From Nitrospira sp. (lineage in GTDB: Bacteria; Nitrospirota; Nitrospiria; Nitrospirales; Nitrospiraceae): 64,000 nt of DNA. Position numbers and translations under genes: made by a program. The notes beneath the pieces were generated by a model. That model was not told where the DNA came from. It saw only the letters and a list, made by a program, of their open reading frames with translations, and searched no databases. The stretch is taken from contig JARFXO010000003.1 of assembly GCA_029194665.1 (NCBI GenBank), forward strand, positions 186,001 through 250,000. Reading direction: 5' to 3'. Below, one piece after another: positions 1-7,778 of this stretch (its first letter is position 1; every line of letters begins with the position of its first letter).

Positions 1-1
1 C

Positions 2-1279
2 ATCAACAATCCCTGGATGGTGTATTTTACCGATATTCATCAGATCCGCCGGATCAATCGATTCAACCTCGTCGACCTCTATGCAATGGCTGGGAGCAGG
101 CCGGGCTCGTTTGCACCATTGTGTGTGACGACGCCAGCCGAAAATACAGACTGGGCGAGGCGCTTTCTGTCGAGTCCGGGAGGGCCGGATGGCAAATGGA
201 TCGCGGTGCAGGCAGGGGCGAGCGACGTAATGAAGGCCTGGCGGCCACAGCATTTCGGCGTGGCACTGGCCCGCTTCAGCAAGCATTGGGATGGCGGCAT
301 TCTGTTCATCGGATCGCCATCGGAACAGGATGCGATCGCTCATGTTATCCGGACCTATCGAGAGGCGGGTGGGCGCAGCACAATCAAGAATGCCGTCGGG
401 CAAACGACCTTGCCGCAGCTCGTCGCTCTCCTGGCGGACTGTCGGGTGTTGCTCACAAACGATACAGGACCGATGCACTTGGCCGTTGGGGTGCAGACTC
501 CGGTCATCGATCTGTCCGTCGGCCATGTGGATTTCCAGGAGACCGGTCCACACGGGCCAGGACATTGGGTTTTGCAGTCGGATCTCGAATGCGCGCCTTG
601 TGGTTTTGACCAGGTGTGTTCGCACCACGCTTGTAAGGATCGGCTGCCGATCGACGTGGTCGACGGTGTCATGCAACATGTGGTGAGGCAGGGACCGTTG
701 CCCATGACTGTACCGGGCTATCGTTTGTACAGATCAGGCGTCGATGCGGATCAATTGGGTACTTTTGAACTCGTCTCCGGTTGTGAAGATGCGATAGAGA
801 CCTGGTACGCGGCATTCTGGCGTCGCCGCTGGTATGAGTCGTTCGCCGGTCGGACGAGCCGGCTGCCGACACTCAACAGTGTTGCACCGGACACCGGCGA
901 GGGATTGGCCTGTATGAGGGCGATGATGCCGTTGCTCGACAGCCTCTGCCGACGGGCTGACCACATCGTCCGGCTAACCGGGCAAATGCCGCTTCCTGTC
1001 CAAGCCATTCAAGCGTTACAACGGGCACAAGCGGAGGAACGTCAGAAGGTGGCTCAGGCCGGAAGAACGACGTGGGCCACAAGACCGCTGATCACGGCCG
1101 CGCTCCGCCTGTTGCATCAGGACAATGAGCAAGGGCTGGAGCGAATGGCGAGGCATCACGCGGCGGCGTATCATCGCTGGCGCCACGAGACGAAGGTCGT
1201 GGCCTCCTACCTCGCATCCCCGCGAGAGGTACCCGCTTCGAGTGCAAACATACCTGTGTCCTACGCCGGTATCAAATGA
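2..1279 (+). CDS. GT9 (heptosyltransferase-like) glycosyltransferase, 5' partial
   Basis: The reading frame is open to the left edge (the codons before the first ATG at 17 read INNPW), so the gene is cut and its N-terminal half is missing. The visible 425 residues carry the C-terminal Rossmann half of a GT9 enzyme: a 'WIAVQAGASD..K.W' nucleotide-sugar loop, 'GGILFIGSPSEQ', and 'LLTNDTGPMHLAVGVQTPVIDL', the family signature for ADP- or UDP-sugar binding (shown here in part only). A cysteine-rich stretch (CAPCGFDQVC..HAC) follows, then about 200 residues of helical sequence I do not recognise. GT9 enzymes transfer heptose or related sugars. Its place directly before flagellin makes flagellin or surface glycosylation plausible, but that is inference. 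The stop overlaps the downstream frame (ATGA at 1276). Confidence 0.8.
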   Translation: MNNPWMVYFTDIHQIRRINRFNLVDLYAMAGSRPGSFAPLCVTTPAENTDWARRFLSSPGGPDGKWIAVQAGASDVMKAWRPQHFGVALARFSKHWDGGILFIGSPSEQDAIAHVIRTYREAGGRSTIKNAVGQTTLPQLVALLADCRVLLTNDTGPMHLAVGVQTPVIDLSVGHVDFQETGPHGPGHWVLQSDLECAPCGFDQVCSHHACKDRLPIDVVDGVMQHVVRQGPLPMTVPGYRLYRSGVDADQLGTFELVSGCEDAIETWYAAFWRRRWYESFAGRTSRLPTLNSVAPDTGEGLACMRAMMPLLDSLCRRADHIVRLTGQMPLPVQAIQALQRAQAEERQKVAQAGRTTWATRPLITAALRLLHQDNEQGLERMARHHAAAYHRWRHETKVVASYLASPREVPASSANIPVSYAGIK

Positions 1280-1293
1280 GAGGAGACTGGCCC

Positions 1294-1821
1294 ATGCAGA
1301 TTACGCTCGATCAAGACCACTGGGAAGTCGACGCACCGCTGACGATGGAACATGTACTGACGGAGCTTAGTGAGCGCGCTCATGCTCGGGCTCGGATCGT
1401 CACCAAACTGCAGCTCGATCATCGTACGATTACAGACCGTGACTTGGACCCTGTATTTCTCGCTGAATCGGTCGTGCGCTTTCGGCAGCTGACGGCCGTG
1501 TCGCAGCCGATGCCGGATCTCATACGGGCCGCCGAAGGGTCTATCAGGAAATACGCAGAAACTCTGCGCACCGAGGGGGCGGCCTTGCTCTCGCCGTTGC
1601 GATTCGGACCATTGCCGCTCTCCTCGCTCGACGCCTGGCTGGGACAGCTGGCAGACTATCTCGAGTTCGTAGATGGGACTTCGGTCACGATGCAGGTAGG
1701 GGCCGGAGCCTCCGACGTCATGCCTTGGGTTCAACAGCTTTTGGAGTCGCGGGCGGCTCAAGACGTGGTTCGTTTGGCGGATCTCTTGGAGTATGAAATT
1801 TTGCCTCGGTTGGATATCTGA
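1294..1821 (+). CDS. hypothetical protein upstream of flagellin
   Basis: I do not recognise this 175-residue protein. The frame is open from an ATG at 1276 that overlaps the stop of the glycosyltransferase, but a GAGGAG Shine-Dalgarno at 1279-1284 sits at ideal distance from the ATG at 1294, so I chose that start. The sequence is acidic, without signal peptide or membrane segment, and predicted mostly helical (for example 'LTMEHVLTELSERAHARARIV'-type stretches, shown in part). It is translationally coupled to the GT9 gene and sits 190 bases before fliC, so a role near flagellin modification or export is possible. Nothing in the sequence proves this. Confidence 0.6.
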   Translation: MQITLDQDHWEVDAPLTMEHVLTELSERAHARARIVTKLQLDHRTITDRDLDPVFLAESVVRFRQLTAVSQPMPDLIRAAEGSIRKYAETLRTEGAALLSPLRFGPLPLSSLDAWLGQLADYLEFVDGTSVTMQVGAGASDVMPWVQQLLESRAAQDVVRLADLLEYEILPRLDI

Positions 1822-1886
1822 TGGTGACAGCAGATTGGTGTCCATTATCATCGGCTCAGCCACTTCGTGCTTGATTGATGAAAGAC

Positions 1887-1913
1887 TCAAGTCCCACTTG
1901 ATTCAGCCGATAA
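1887..1913 (+). promoter_or_regulatory. sigma-28 (FliA) promoter of fliC
   Basis: TCAAGTCC at 1887-1894, 11 bases of spacer, then GCCGATAA at 1906-1913. The -10 element is identical to the enterobacterial FliA consensus GCCGATAA, the spacer is the canonical 11, and the -35 keeps most of TAAAGTTT. The ATG of fliC is 98 bases downstream, leaving a leader of roughly 90 bases. Confidence 0.85.
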
Positions 1914-2011
1914 GACACCAGACCCGCTCACGGAGATGAGCAGGGCGAGCTTCTGCACGGATGCCGGAGGCGAAGGGCTGATCAGGTTTTTGACTCAAGG
2001 AGGAAGGGGCT

Positions 2012-2839
2012 ATGTCACTTATTGTCAACAACAATCCTGCATCCATCTCGGCCCAGCGCAATTTGGGTGTGAGTTCGGCAAGCTTGAGCCGCTCGGTAGA
2101 GCGTCTTTCGTCCGGGCTCCGCATCACCCGCGCCGCCGACGACGCGGCCGGTCTCGGCCTATCCGAAACCTTGCGGGCGCACATTCGCAGCATCAACCAG
2201 GCTGTTCGGAACTCTTCGGACGGGATTAGCTTAACGCAGATCGCCGACGGAGCGGCTGCTACTATCGGCAATCTCATGGCTCGCCTGCGCGAGTTAGCCT
2301 CGCAATCATCCAGCGGCACGGTGGGCGCTACCGAACGATCGTATATCGATCAGGAGTTCGTGGCGCTGCGTTCGGAAATTGACCGCATTGCGCAGGTGAC
2401 GGAGTTCAATGGACAAGCGTTGACCAGCGGCAGCACGATCAGTTTCACGATGCAGGTGGGTTTCAAGAGCGGCACCGGTAACACGTTGACGATGGATCTG
2501 AACCAACTGACGATTTCCGCGTTGGGTATCAGCAGTGTGAACGTGTCCACAGCGGCGAATGCACAGAGCGCGCTGAGCAACATCGACAGCGCCATCAGCG
2601 CCGTGGCAACCGCACGCGCCGAGTATGGGTCGCTCCAGAATCGGTTCGAAGCTACGATCGCAAATCTGGAGGTTTCGAGTGAAAATCTCACGGCAGCCGA
2701 ATCGCGGATCCGCGATGCGGATATTGCCTATGAAACCTCACAATTCACAAAGAACCAGGTTCTGGTGCAGACAGGTATTGCCGTGCTTGCGCAGGCGAAT
2801 ACCTTGCCGCAGCAGGCGCTGGCGTTACTCCGAGGGTAA
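2012..2839 (+). CDS. fliC: flagellin FliC
   Basis: Flagellin of 275 residues, the filament subunit exported through the flagellar type III apparatus. The N-terminal D0/D1 helices are clear (MSLIVNNNPASISAQRNL, then LSSGLRITRAADDAAGL), as is the C-terminal D0 (RIRDADIAYETSQFTKNQVL ending in LPQQALALLRG). The variable middle is only about 70 residues, so this is a short flagellin with little or no D2/D3. A strong AAGGAGG ribosome site at 1997-2003 precedes the ATG. It is transcribed from a sigma-28 promoter at 1887-1913 and followed by a 16-bp hairpin, as expected for a highly expressed single transcript. The neighbours flaG, fliD and fliS fit. Confidence 0.97.
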   Translation: MSLIVNNNPASISAQRNLGVSSASLSRSVERLSSGLRITRAADDAAGLGLSETLRAHIRSINQAVRNSSDGISLTQIADGAAATIGNLMARLRELASQSSSGTVGATERSYIDQEFVALRSEIDRIAQVTEFNGQALTSGSTISFTMQVGFKSGTGNTLTMDLNQLTISALGISSVNVSTAANAQSALSNIDSAISAVATARAEYGSLQNRFEATIANLEVSSENLTAAESRIRDADIAYETSQFTKNQVLVQTGIAVLAQANTLPQQALALLRG

Positions 2840-2844
2840 TCGAT

Positions 2845-2889
2845 TATCGAGGCCGCGCCCGCGTTTCCTGGGTGGGCGCGGCCTCGATA
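2845..2889 (+). terminator. strong hairpin between fliC and flaG
   Basis: Left arm 2845-2860 (TATCGAGGCCGCGCCC) pairs perfectly with right arm 2874-2889 around a 13-base loop, giving a 16-bp GC-rich stem 5 bases after the fliC stop. No T-run follows, so it may act as a partial terminator or as a 3' stabiliser of the flagellin message while letting some transcription reach flaG-fliD-fliS. Confidence 0.7.
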
Positions 2890-2908
2890 GTTCAGTAGGG
2901 AGGCTGCC

Positions 2909-3265
2909 ATGATCCAGAGCATTTCCCCAAAGGCAGATCCTCAGGTGAATCGCGTTCGCGAAGAGGACCTATCGGGTTCGGTCGGGCAGAAGCTGCGGGC
3001 GAAGAGAGGCGACTCGGACGGTCAGTCGGCTTTCCAGAATGACCGTGCCAGGATCGATCGGGCTGCAACGAAGGTCAACGAAGTCATGAGTCTGGCGGAC
3101 CTGCGGCTCAAGATCGAAGTGGACGATGAAACGAAACGGGTGGTTGTGAAGGTGATTGAGCAGAAATCCGGTGAGGTGATTCGCCAGATTCCAGCTAAAG
3201 AGTTGCTGGAGTTGGAACAGTACCTGTCCAGCCAGAAGGGGATCCTACTGAGCGAACAGGCGTAG
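2909..3265 (+). CDS. flaG: FlaG family protein
   Basis: A 118-residue FlaG-type protein. The N-terminal 45 residues are polar and low in structure; the C-terminal domain carries the family pattern 'LRLKIEVDDETKRVVVKVIE' followed by 'SGEVIRQIPAKELLELEQYL'. FlaG proteins are found between flagellin and fliD and influence filament length; the mechanism is not settled. The ATG follows a GGGAGG ribosome site. It sits between fliC and fliD in the usual order, behind the fliC hairpin. Confidence 0.9.
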   Translation: MIQSISPKADPQVNRVREEDLSGSVGQKLRAKRGDSDGQSAFQNDRARIDRAATKVNEVMSLADLRLKIEVDDETKRVVVKVIEQKSGEVIRQIPAKELLELEQYLSSQKGILLSEQA

Positions 3266-3285
3266 GATAATCGCGAGGAGCCTAC

Positions 3286-4689
3286 ATGGCCACGATAAGT
3301 TTTGGCGGCCTGGGAAACGGACTGGACTTCGGCCAGGTTGTCGATCAATTGGTCAAGGCGTCGCGCATCCCCGTCGATCGACTCAACGCCAAGAAGGACG
3401 ACCTGAATTCGAAATCGACCGACTACGCTACGCTGAACACGAAGCTGATCGGCCTTCAGAGCGCGGCCGACAAGATGCGCCTGCCCTCCAACTTCGACCG
3501 CACCAGTGTGTCGGTCAGCGACACAACCGTGCTCACGGCAACTGGGTCGTCGTCGGCAGTTCAGGGAAGCTATACGGTCAAGGTCACGCAACTGGCGCAA
3601 TCCCACCAGATCACGAGCAAGGCGGCGAAGGCGGTTGCGTCCACGACGACCGATATCGTGAGCGGCGGCTCGGGGACGTTCATCTTCCGCGTGGGCAGCG
3701 GCACGAATCAAACCGTCAGTCTGAACGCCACCGCGACAATCGAAGATTTTAAATCCGCCATCAATGATCTCGGTGCCGGCGTCACCGCATCAGTCGTGAA
3801 CACGGGGAGTGAGGCTTCTCCCGCCTACCGGCTGGTGCTGACCGCCACTAGTACCGGTGCTACCAACGAGGTCACCATTGTCGCAGACAACACCGACCTC
3901 GATTTTCTAAACAGCACCGGAACCGGAGGAACCGATACTCTTCAAGCGGCTCAGGACGCCGTGATCGTTGTGGGCGATCCCACCCTGAATCCACTGACAT
4001 TCCAACGAAGCAGCAACAGTATTACCGATGCTATTACTGATGTGGCGTTGACGCTGACTAAGACGACCGGCTCAAGTACGATCTCGGTCAATGTCTCACG
4101 GGATATGTCGGCCGTCCAAACCAACATCAAATCTCTGGCGACGGCGTACAATGAGGTGGTCAAGTTCATCACCGAGCGGACTACCTACGACATCACGACC
4201 AAGAAGGGCGGAATCTTCTTTAACGAACCGACGGTGCGGACGGTGCTCAGCCAGGTAAGGACGGCACTCTCCTCCGTCGTGTCGGGATCGACCGCCTATG
4301 TTTCGGTGGGTGACGTCGGGTTCAAGACGGAGCGTGACGGATCGGTGACGGTCGATGATGCCAAGCTGAATGCGGCGCTCAGTTCTAATTACACGGCAGT
4401 CAAAAATCTGTTCGTGAATCAAACCGGCAGCGTCGGAGTCGCCCAGCTCCTCAATGCAGCGGTGGATACGCTCGATGATATTGAATCCGGAGCGCTGACG
4501 GTCCGAAAACGAGGCCTCACCGACCAGATTTCGGATGTGACGGACGAGATTGCCCGGAAAGAAGATCTCATCACGCAGTATGAAGAACGGCTCCGCCGCC
4601 AGTACGCCGCGCTCGATGGGCTCCTAAGACAAATGCAAAGCCAGATCGGCTTCCTTCAGTCCAACTCCTCACTAACTGGGAAAAATTAG
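3286..4689 (+). CDS. fliD: flagellar filament cap FliD (HAP2)
   Basis: A 467-residue hook-associated protein 2, which forms the pentameric cap at the filament tip and folds incoming flagellin. The N-terminus has the FliD start 'ISFGGLGNGLDFGQVVDQLV' followed by a coiled coil that contains 'LNTKLIGLQSAADKM'. The middle is rich in Thr, Ser and Asn, as in FliD D2/D3. The C-terminus ends in a long heptad helix ('DEIARKEDLITQYEERLRRQ') leading to 'YAALDGLLRQMQSQIGFLQ'. The length is normal. An AGGAG ribosome site lies before the ATG, and fliS follows after 21 bases. Confidence 0.96.
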   Translation: MATISFGGLGNGLDFGQVVDQLVKASRIPVDRLNAKKDDLNSKSTDYATLNTKLIGLQSAADKMRLPSNFDRTSVSVSDTTVLTATGSSSAVQGSYTVKVTQLAQSHQITSKAAKAVASTTTDIVSGGSGTFIFRVGSGTNQTVSLNATATIEDFKSAINDLGAGVTASVVNTGSEASPAYRLVLTATSTGATNEVTIVADNTDLDFLNSTGTGGTDTLQAAQDAVIVVGDPTLNPLTFQRSSNSITDAITDVALTLTKTTGSSTISVNVSRDMSAVQTNIKSLATAYNEVVKFITERTTYDITTKKGGIFFNEPTVRTVLSQVRTALSSVVSGSTAYVSVGDVGFKTERDGSVTVDDAKLNAALSSNYTAVKNLFVNQTGSVGVAQLLNAAVDTLDDIESGALTVRKRGLTDQISDVTDEIARKEDLITQYEERLRRQYAALDGLLRQMQSQIGFLQSNSSLTGKN

Positions 4690-4710
4690 GATCGTCCAGG
4701 GAAGGGATCT

Positions 4711-5103
4711 ATGCTCACTCAATACACGAACCAGTATCAGCAGACACAGGTGATGACCTCCTCCAGAGTCCAGGTCGTCGTGCTGCTCTACGACGCGGCC
4801 ATCCAATCGATTGAACTGGCCCGGGTTGGGATTGAGTCGAACAATCTAAGAGAGAAAGGCCGATTCCTCGGACGAGCCATTTCCATCATCGGGGAGCTCA
4901 ATAGTGTGCTCGATTTCGAACAAGGCGGTGAGATCGCCCATTCGCTGCACCGCCTCTACGAGTACATGCTCAGCGAACTAGTCACGGCCAATGCCCGCAA
5001 TGATGCGCGCCGACTTGATGGCCCGCTGCGTTGCATGACGACACTTCGTGAGGGGTGGCTTGAGGTTGCGGTACAGCAGACTCGTATGGCAGGTGTACGG
5101 TGA
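4711..5103 (+). CDS. fliS: flagellin export chaperone FliS
   Basis: A 130-residue FliS, the cytosolic chaperone that binds the C-terminal D0 helix of flagellin and prevents early polymerisation. The N-terminal 'QYTNQYQQTQVMTSSRVQVV' with 'LLYDAAIQSIELAR' is the family hallmark (Y-x-x-x-V..S..k.v.mLYdgai). A helical bundle with 'LNFEQGG'-type loop (here LDFEQGGEIAHSL) and 'LYEYMLSELVTANARND' follows. The stop overlaps the GTG of the next gene (GTGA), so the two are translationally coupled. Confidence 0.95.
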   Translation: MLTQYTNQYQQTQVMTSSRVQVVVLLYDAAIQSIELARVGIESNNLREKGRFLGRAISIIGELNSVLDFEQGGEIAHSLHRLYEYMLSELVTANARNDARRLDGPLRCMTTLREGWLEVAVQQTRMAGVR

Positions 5104-5426
5104 ACTCCACGGGGGAGAATAGTCAAGTCGTCGTTGCCCGGCTCACAAAGGCTGCTGCAGAGGCGGCTGAGTTCGGACAATGGGACGCCGTTGTTCAATG
5201 TTATCGTGATCGCGCTGCTCACTTGTCGGTCATACAGACGCCGATTCGAGAGGCGAGCGATCTGTTGAAGGTCGATGAACAGATCTGCGATCGTGTGCGT
5301 ATCGCGCAAGCCGCGCTGGTGTCTCTATTGGGTGAGGCGGCGGCGACCAGGCAGCGACTTCAAGGCCTACATCAGCGACTCGAGGTGCGGTCTTCAGCTC
5401 CTGTAACCGTATCCAGGAAGGTATAG
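5100..5426 (+). CDS. FliT-like flagellar chaperone
   Basis: A 108-residue helical protein starting with GTG inside the fliS stop. Position directly behind fliS, small size and the pattern of helices ('LTKAAAEAAEFGQWDAVVQ' then 'LLKVDEQICDRVRIAQAALV') match FliT, the chaperone of FliD. Sequence conservation of FliT is low across phyla, so the call rests mainly on size, helix pattern and place. No membrane segment or signal peptide is visible. Confidence 0.65.
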   Translation: MNSTGENSQVVVARLTKAAAEAAEFGQWDAVVQCYRDRAAHLSVIQTPIREASDLLKVDEQICDRVRIAQAALVSLLGEAAATRQRLQGLHQRLEVRSSAPVTVSRKV

Positions 5427-5513
5427 CGTTTCCACTGGAACTGAGTCGTCTTTCATGGCCGAGAGCCGGCGCGCGCCGCTACGCTGAGACAGGCCCATAG
5501 CAAAGAAAGCTAC

Positions 5514-6125
5514 ATGACCATGACGTCTCCAGTCACGGCTCCTTCCGTACCATCCAAGCATTCCGCAGATGAACGGCGAGAATGGATCAGAATCGACGAC
5601 AGGGTGCTGATGGAATATCGTTTGCTGACCGATACTGGAACCGTCAATTCTGTCGAGACAGGCAGCACTACTCCGGAGATGATTTCAGCAGCGGTTACGA
5701 AGCCTACAGCGGACCTGCTCGCGCGCACTGGCGAGTCATTGATCGGCTCACCGGTGCTTCCTTGGATCATGAAAGTCGACTACCTACTCGAAGTCATTCT
5801 CAATTCCCTCACGACGATCGCGCCGTCAAGTGTCGTCATGGCGAAGCTGACGAATGTCAATTTGAGCGGAGGGGGAGTGGGTTTCACGTCCTGCCGCGAA
5901 TTCGCTGTTGGCGACCGAATATCGGTCAAGCTGATCCTGCCTCCGTTTACCTCCATCCACGCAGTGGCGGAGGTTATCCGATCGACATCGGAGCCCCAGA
6001 AACAGGGCTGGATTCTTGCCACGGAATTCGTCGAGATCAGTGCAAACGATCAGGAGCATCTCATCCGCCACATTCTCCATACACAAGCCGAACGATTGAG
6101 AGCCCGCCGGACTTCTGTCTTGTAG
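5514..6125 (+). CDS. PilZ domain protein, putative c-di-GMP receptor
   Basis: A 203-residue protein with both halves of the PilZ c-di-GMP signature: RxxxR at residues 22-26 (RREWIR region) and NLSGGGVG at 116-123, then the beta-barrel strands 'GDRISVKLILPP' and 'AVAEVIR'. The two motifs are about 90 residues apart, against 20-30 in a compact PilZ fold, because a predicted helical segment (about 45-105) is inserted. PilZ proteins next to flagellar genes often slow or stop the motor when c-di-GMP rises; that role is inferred. It is 87 bases after the fliT-like gene and converges with the FlhG-like gene, with only 27 bases between. Confidence 0.85.
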   Translation: MTMTSPVTAPSVPSKHSADERREWIRIDDRVLMEYRLLTDTGTVNSVETGSTTPEMISAAVTKPTADLLARTGESLIGSPVLPWIMKVDYLLEVILNSLTTIAPSSVVMAKLTNVNLSGGGVGFTSCREFAVGDRISVKLILPPFTSIHAVAEVIRSTSEPQKQGWILATEFVEISANDQEHLIRHILHTQAERLRARRTSVL

Positions 6126-6152
6126 AAATTGATCGTTCCTCAACGATACAGG

Positions 6153-7052
6153 TTATGCCGCTTGGGCAGGAGGGGTCTTGAGGAGCTGTAGCAGCGCCTC
6201 TCCCATCTTCTCCAACGCAGCGGCGGCAGGGGAAGAAGGGGCGTACTGACTCACCGGCATGTAGGCTCGTACCGCTTGTTCCATCGCAGGGTCTTCGGGA
6301 ATTTCACCCAATAAGGTTAAGTCACCCCCAACATACTCTTTGAGCAACTTCCTAAGCTGCAACACATTGACGCGAGCCCGCCCTGTGACTCGATTGAGGA
6401 TGAGGGTTGGCTGAAAAGCTCGCAGAGTGTTCTCAGCAGCCGCTCGGCCCGATTCATCAGTCTTTCCCGCCACGTCCAACACCTCTTCCACACTGCTGTA
6501 GTCTCGATTAGTAAACCTCTCAGGCATGACATCCCGCATCACGAACATCGACAAGACACGACGAATCGCAGCCAGCTTGATGAATCTGTAGAGATCCAGG
6601 ACAGAGGTCGGGTCCGGGGTTGCGACAGCAAGGTAATGGTCGGCCATCAGAAAGAAATCGAGCGCATGATAGCCCGTTCCTGCTCCGATATCGACGATGA
6701 TCACGTCCGCGCGGATGTCCTGAAAATTCCGGATCAGGCGGATCTTCCGTGAATAGGCCATGTTGGCCGTCGCCAATGTGTCGCCGGTGCCGGGAATAAT
6801 CCGCAAGTTCGGGTGAATGGAGAGACGTTGAGCCAGATCATCTAGGTGCTCGATTCGATGGTTGAGGTAGTCGGTCAGGGTGAACGGCGGGTTTAGGAGG
6901 CCCACCAGCACATGTGCGTCGGCGCCGCCGACATCGAGGTCTGCGAGGACTACCTGCTTCCCCTTCCGTGCCAAGACGAGAGCCAGGTTGACCGAAATCA
7001 CACTTTTCCCCACTCCGCCTTTTCCCGAAGCGACCGATATCACACACGCCAT
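6153..7052 (-). CDS. FlhG/FleN-like MinD-family ATPase
   Basis: A 299-residue ParA/MinD-type ATPase with the deviant Walker A GKGGVGKS at residues 9-16, switch I 'DLDVGGADAHVLVG' and switch II 'DVIIVDIGAGTGYHALDFFL'. The order of motifs and the flagellar neighbourhood suggest a relative of FlhG/FleN, which sets flagellar number and place with FlhF. Compared with typical FlhG it lacks an obvious N-terminal DQAxxLR activator helix, and it is encoded away from flhF and flhA here, so it may instead be an orphan MinD-like regulator. It is transcribed toward the PilZ gene and away from the HTH gene at 7230. Confidence 0.75.
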   Translation of the reverse strand: MACVISVASGKGGVGKSVISVNLALVLARKGKQVVLADLDVGGADAHVLVGLLNPPFTLTDYLNHRIEHLDDLAQRLSIHPNLRIIPGTGDTLATANMAYSRKIRLIRNFQDIRADVIIVDIGAGTGYHALDFFLMADHYLAVATPDPTSVLDLYRFIKLAAIRRVLSMFVMRDVMPERFTNRDYSSVEEVLDVAGKTDESGRAAAENTLRAFQPTLILNRVTGRARVNVLQLRKLLKEYVGGDLTLLGEIPEDPAMEQAVRAYMPVSQYAPSSPAAAALEKMGEALLQLLKTPPAQAA

Positions 7053-7191
7053 TGAGTTCAGTTTCTATGGGTTTGAGCCCGGTAGCACAGACTGTGTCGG
7101 TCAGTCGTGGAGAAACATGAATGCATATCATTCATCCGAGTGGAATGGGTAAAAAAAGAGTCGTTGGTCGACATCCGCTTCTACTAGGTAC

Positions 7192-7219
7192 TCAAGTTTT
7201 GAAACCGCTACGCCGATAC
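7192..7219 (+). promoter_or_regulatory. sigma-28-like promoter before the HTH gene
   Basis: TCAAGTTT at 7192-7199, 12 bases, then GCCGATAC at 7212-7219. The -35 differs from TAAAGTTT at one position and the -10 from GCCGATAA at one. The spacer is one base longer than canonical. The ATG at 7230 is only 10 bases after the -10, so the message would be nearly leaderless. Confidence 0.55.
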
Positions 7220-7229
7220 CTCAGTCGTC

Positions 7230-7460
7230 ATGAATAATCAAGACTCTACAGCAGCAGCGATCCAGGCCGTGGAGACCACAGCACGGGAAGGGGAAATTCT
7301 GACCGTCATGGAGGTGGCTCAGTTCCTTCGGGTACCGAAGTCTACTGTCTACAAACTCGCCCGAGTTGGTGAACTGCCGGCGTCAAAAATTGGCAAGCAT
7401 TGGCGCTTCCTTCGCCGTGATATCCATGAATGGATGCATGGTCGGTCTCGGCAAGCCTAG
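7230..7460 (+). CDS. excisionase-type (MerR-like) helix-turn-helix protein
   Basis: A 76-residue DNA-binding protein of the 'excisionase/helix-turn-helix domain 17' type. After a 22-residue acidic lead comes the compact winged helix: 'ILTVMEVAQFLRVPKSTVYK' then LARVGELPASKIGKHWRF and 'DIHEWM'. No integrase or phage gene is near, so it is more likely a transcription regulator than an excisionase. It is divergent from the FlhG-like gene across 177 bases and carries a FliA-like promoter whose -10 ends 10 bases before the ATG. An internal ATG at 7308 would still keep most of the HTH, but no better ribosome site supports it. Confidence 0.8.
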   Translation: MNNQDSTAAAIQAVETTAREGEILTVMEVAQFLRVPKSTVYKLARVGELPASKIGKHWRFLRRDIHEWMHGRSRQA

Positions 7461-7778
7461 CGATCCGGGGGTGGCTGTTTGGTTCATCGGCAGAATGATT
7501 CGACTGCCGCCCTTAGCCGACAAGGCCCCAGGTCCTGAGCGGAGGCCTGATCCTATCGGCGAGGGCCTCCCGAACAAGCGTTTTCCAAGCACCTCGATCA
7601 TTCCTCACTCATGCAGCGAAGTCGGCACCGCATCGGGCCTTTCCGGCTCAGGTCGATCGGTGAATGTGCCGATATCCAACGGAGCGCCGAGAGTCCGTGG
7701 AAAGGTCCAACCGTCCTATCTTGGACAAGGCCGTGGGTCATCGTGACTGTGACGGTATGATAAGAAAAAGGAGGGGTT
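7461..7778. other. intergenic stretch without a convincing gene
   Basis: These 318 bases hold no gene I can support. They contain a small inverted repeat (GGAGGCC 7541-7547 / GGCCTCC 7564-7570, no T-run) and a candidate FliA-like promoter for cheY at 7648-7675. The ribosome site AAAAGGAGG at the right end belongs to cheY. Confidence 0.6.
7648..7675 (+). promoter_or_regulatory. possible sigma-28-like promoter of cheY-cheZ-motA-motB
   Basis: TCAGGTCG at 7648-7655, a 12-base spacer, then GCCGATAT at 7668-7675. The -10 has seven of eight consensus bases, and the -35 resembles the one before fliC (TCAAGTCC). It lies 103 bases before the cheY ATG. It is the weakest of the five FliA-like sites in the window. 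Confidence 0.35.

Noticed and set aside
3022..3711. A 229-codon minus-strand frame across flaG and fliD
   Set aside because: Both plus-strand genes are certain; the reverse product is rich in Arg, His and Gly.
7230..7460. Excisionase-like gene as a sign of a prophage or integrative element
   Set aside because: No integrase, attachment-site repeat or phage gene is near; this HTH type is also common in ordinary regulators.
7541..7570. GGAGGCC/GGCCTCC as terminator of the HTH gene
   Set aside because: Seven base pairs, a 16-base loop and no T-run; left as a mention under the intergenic stretch.
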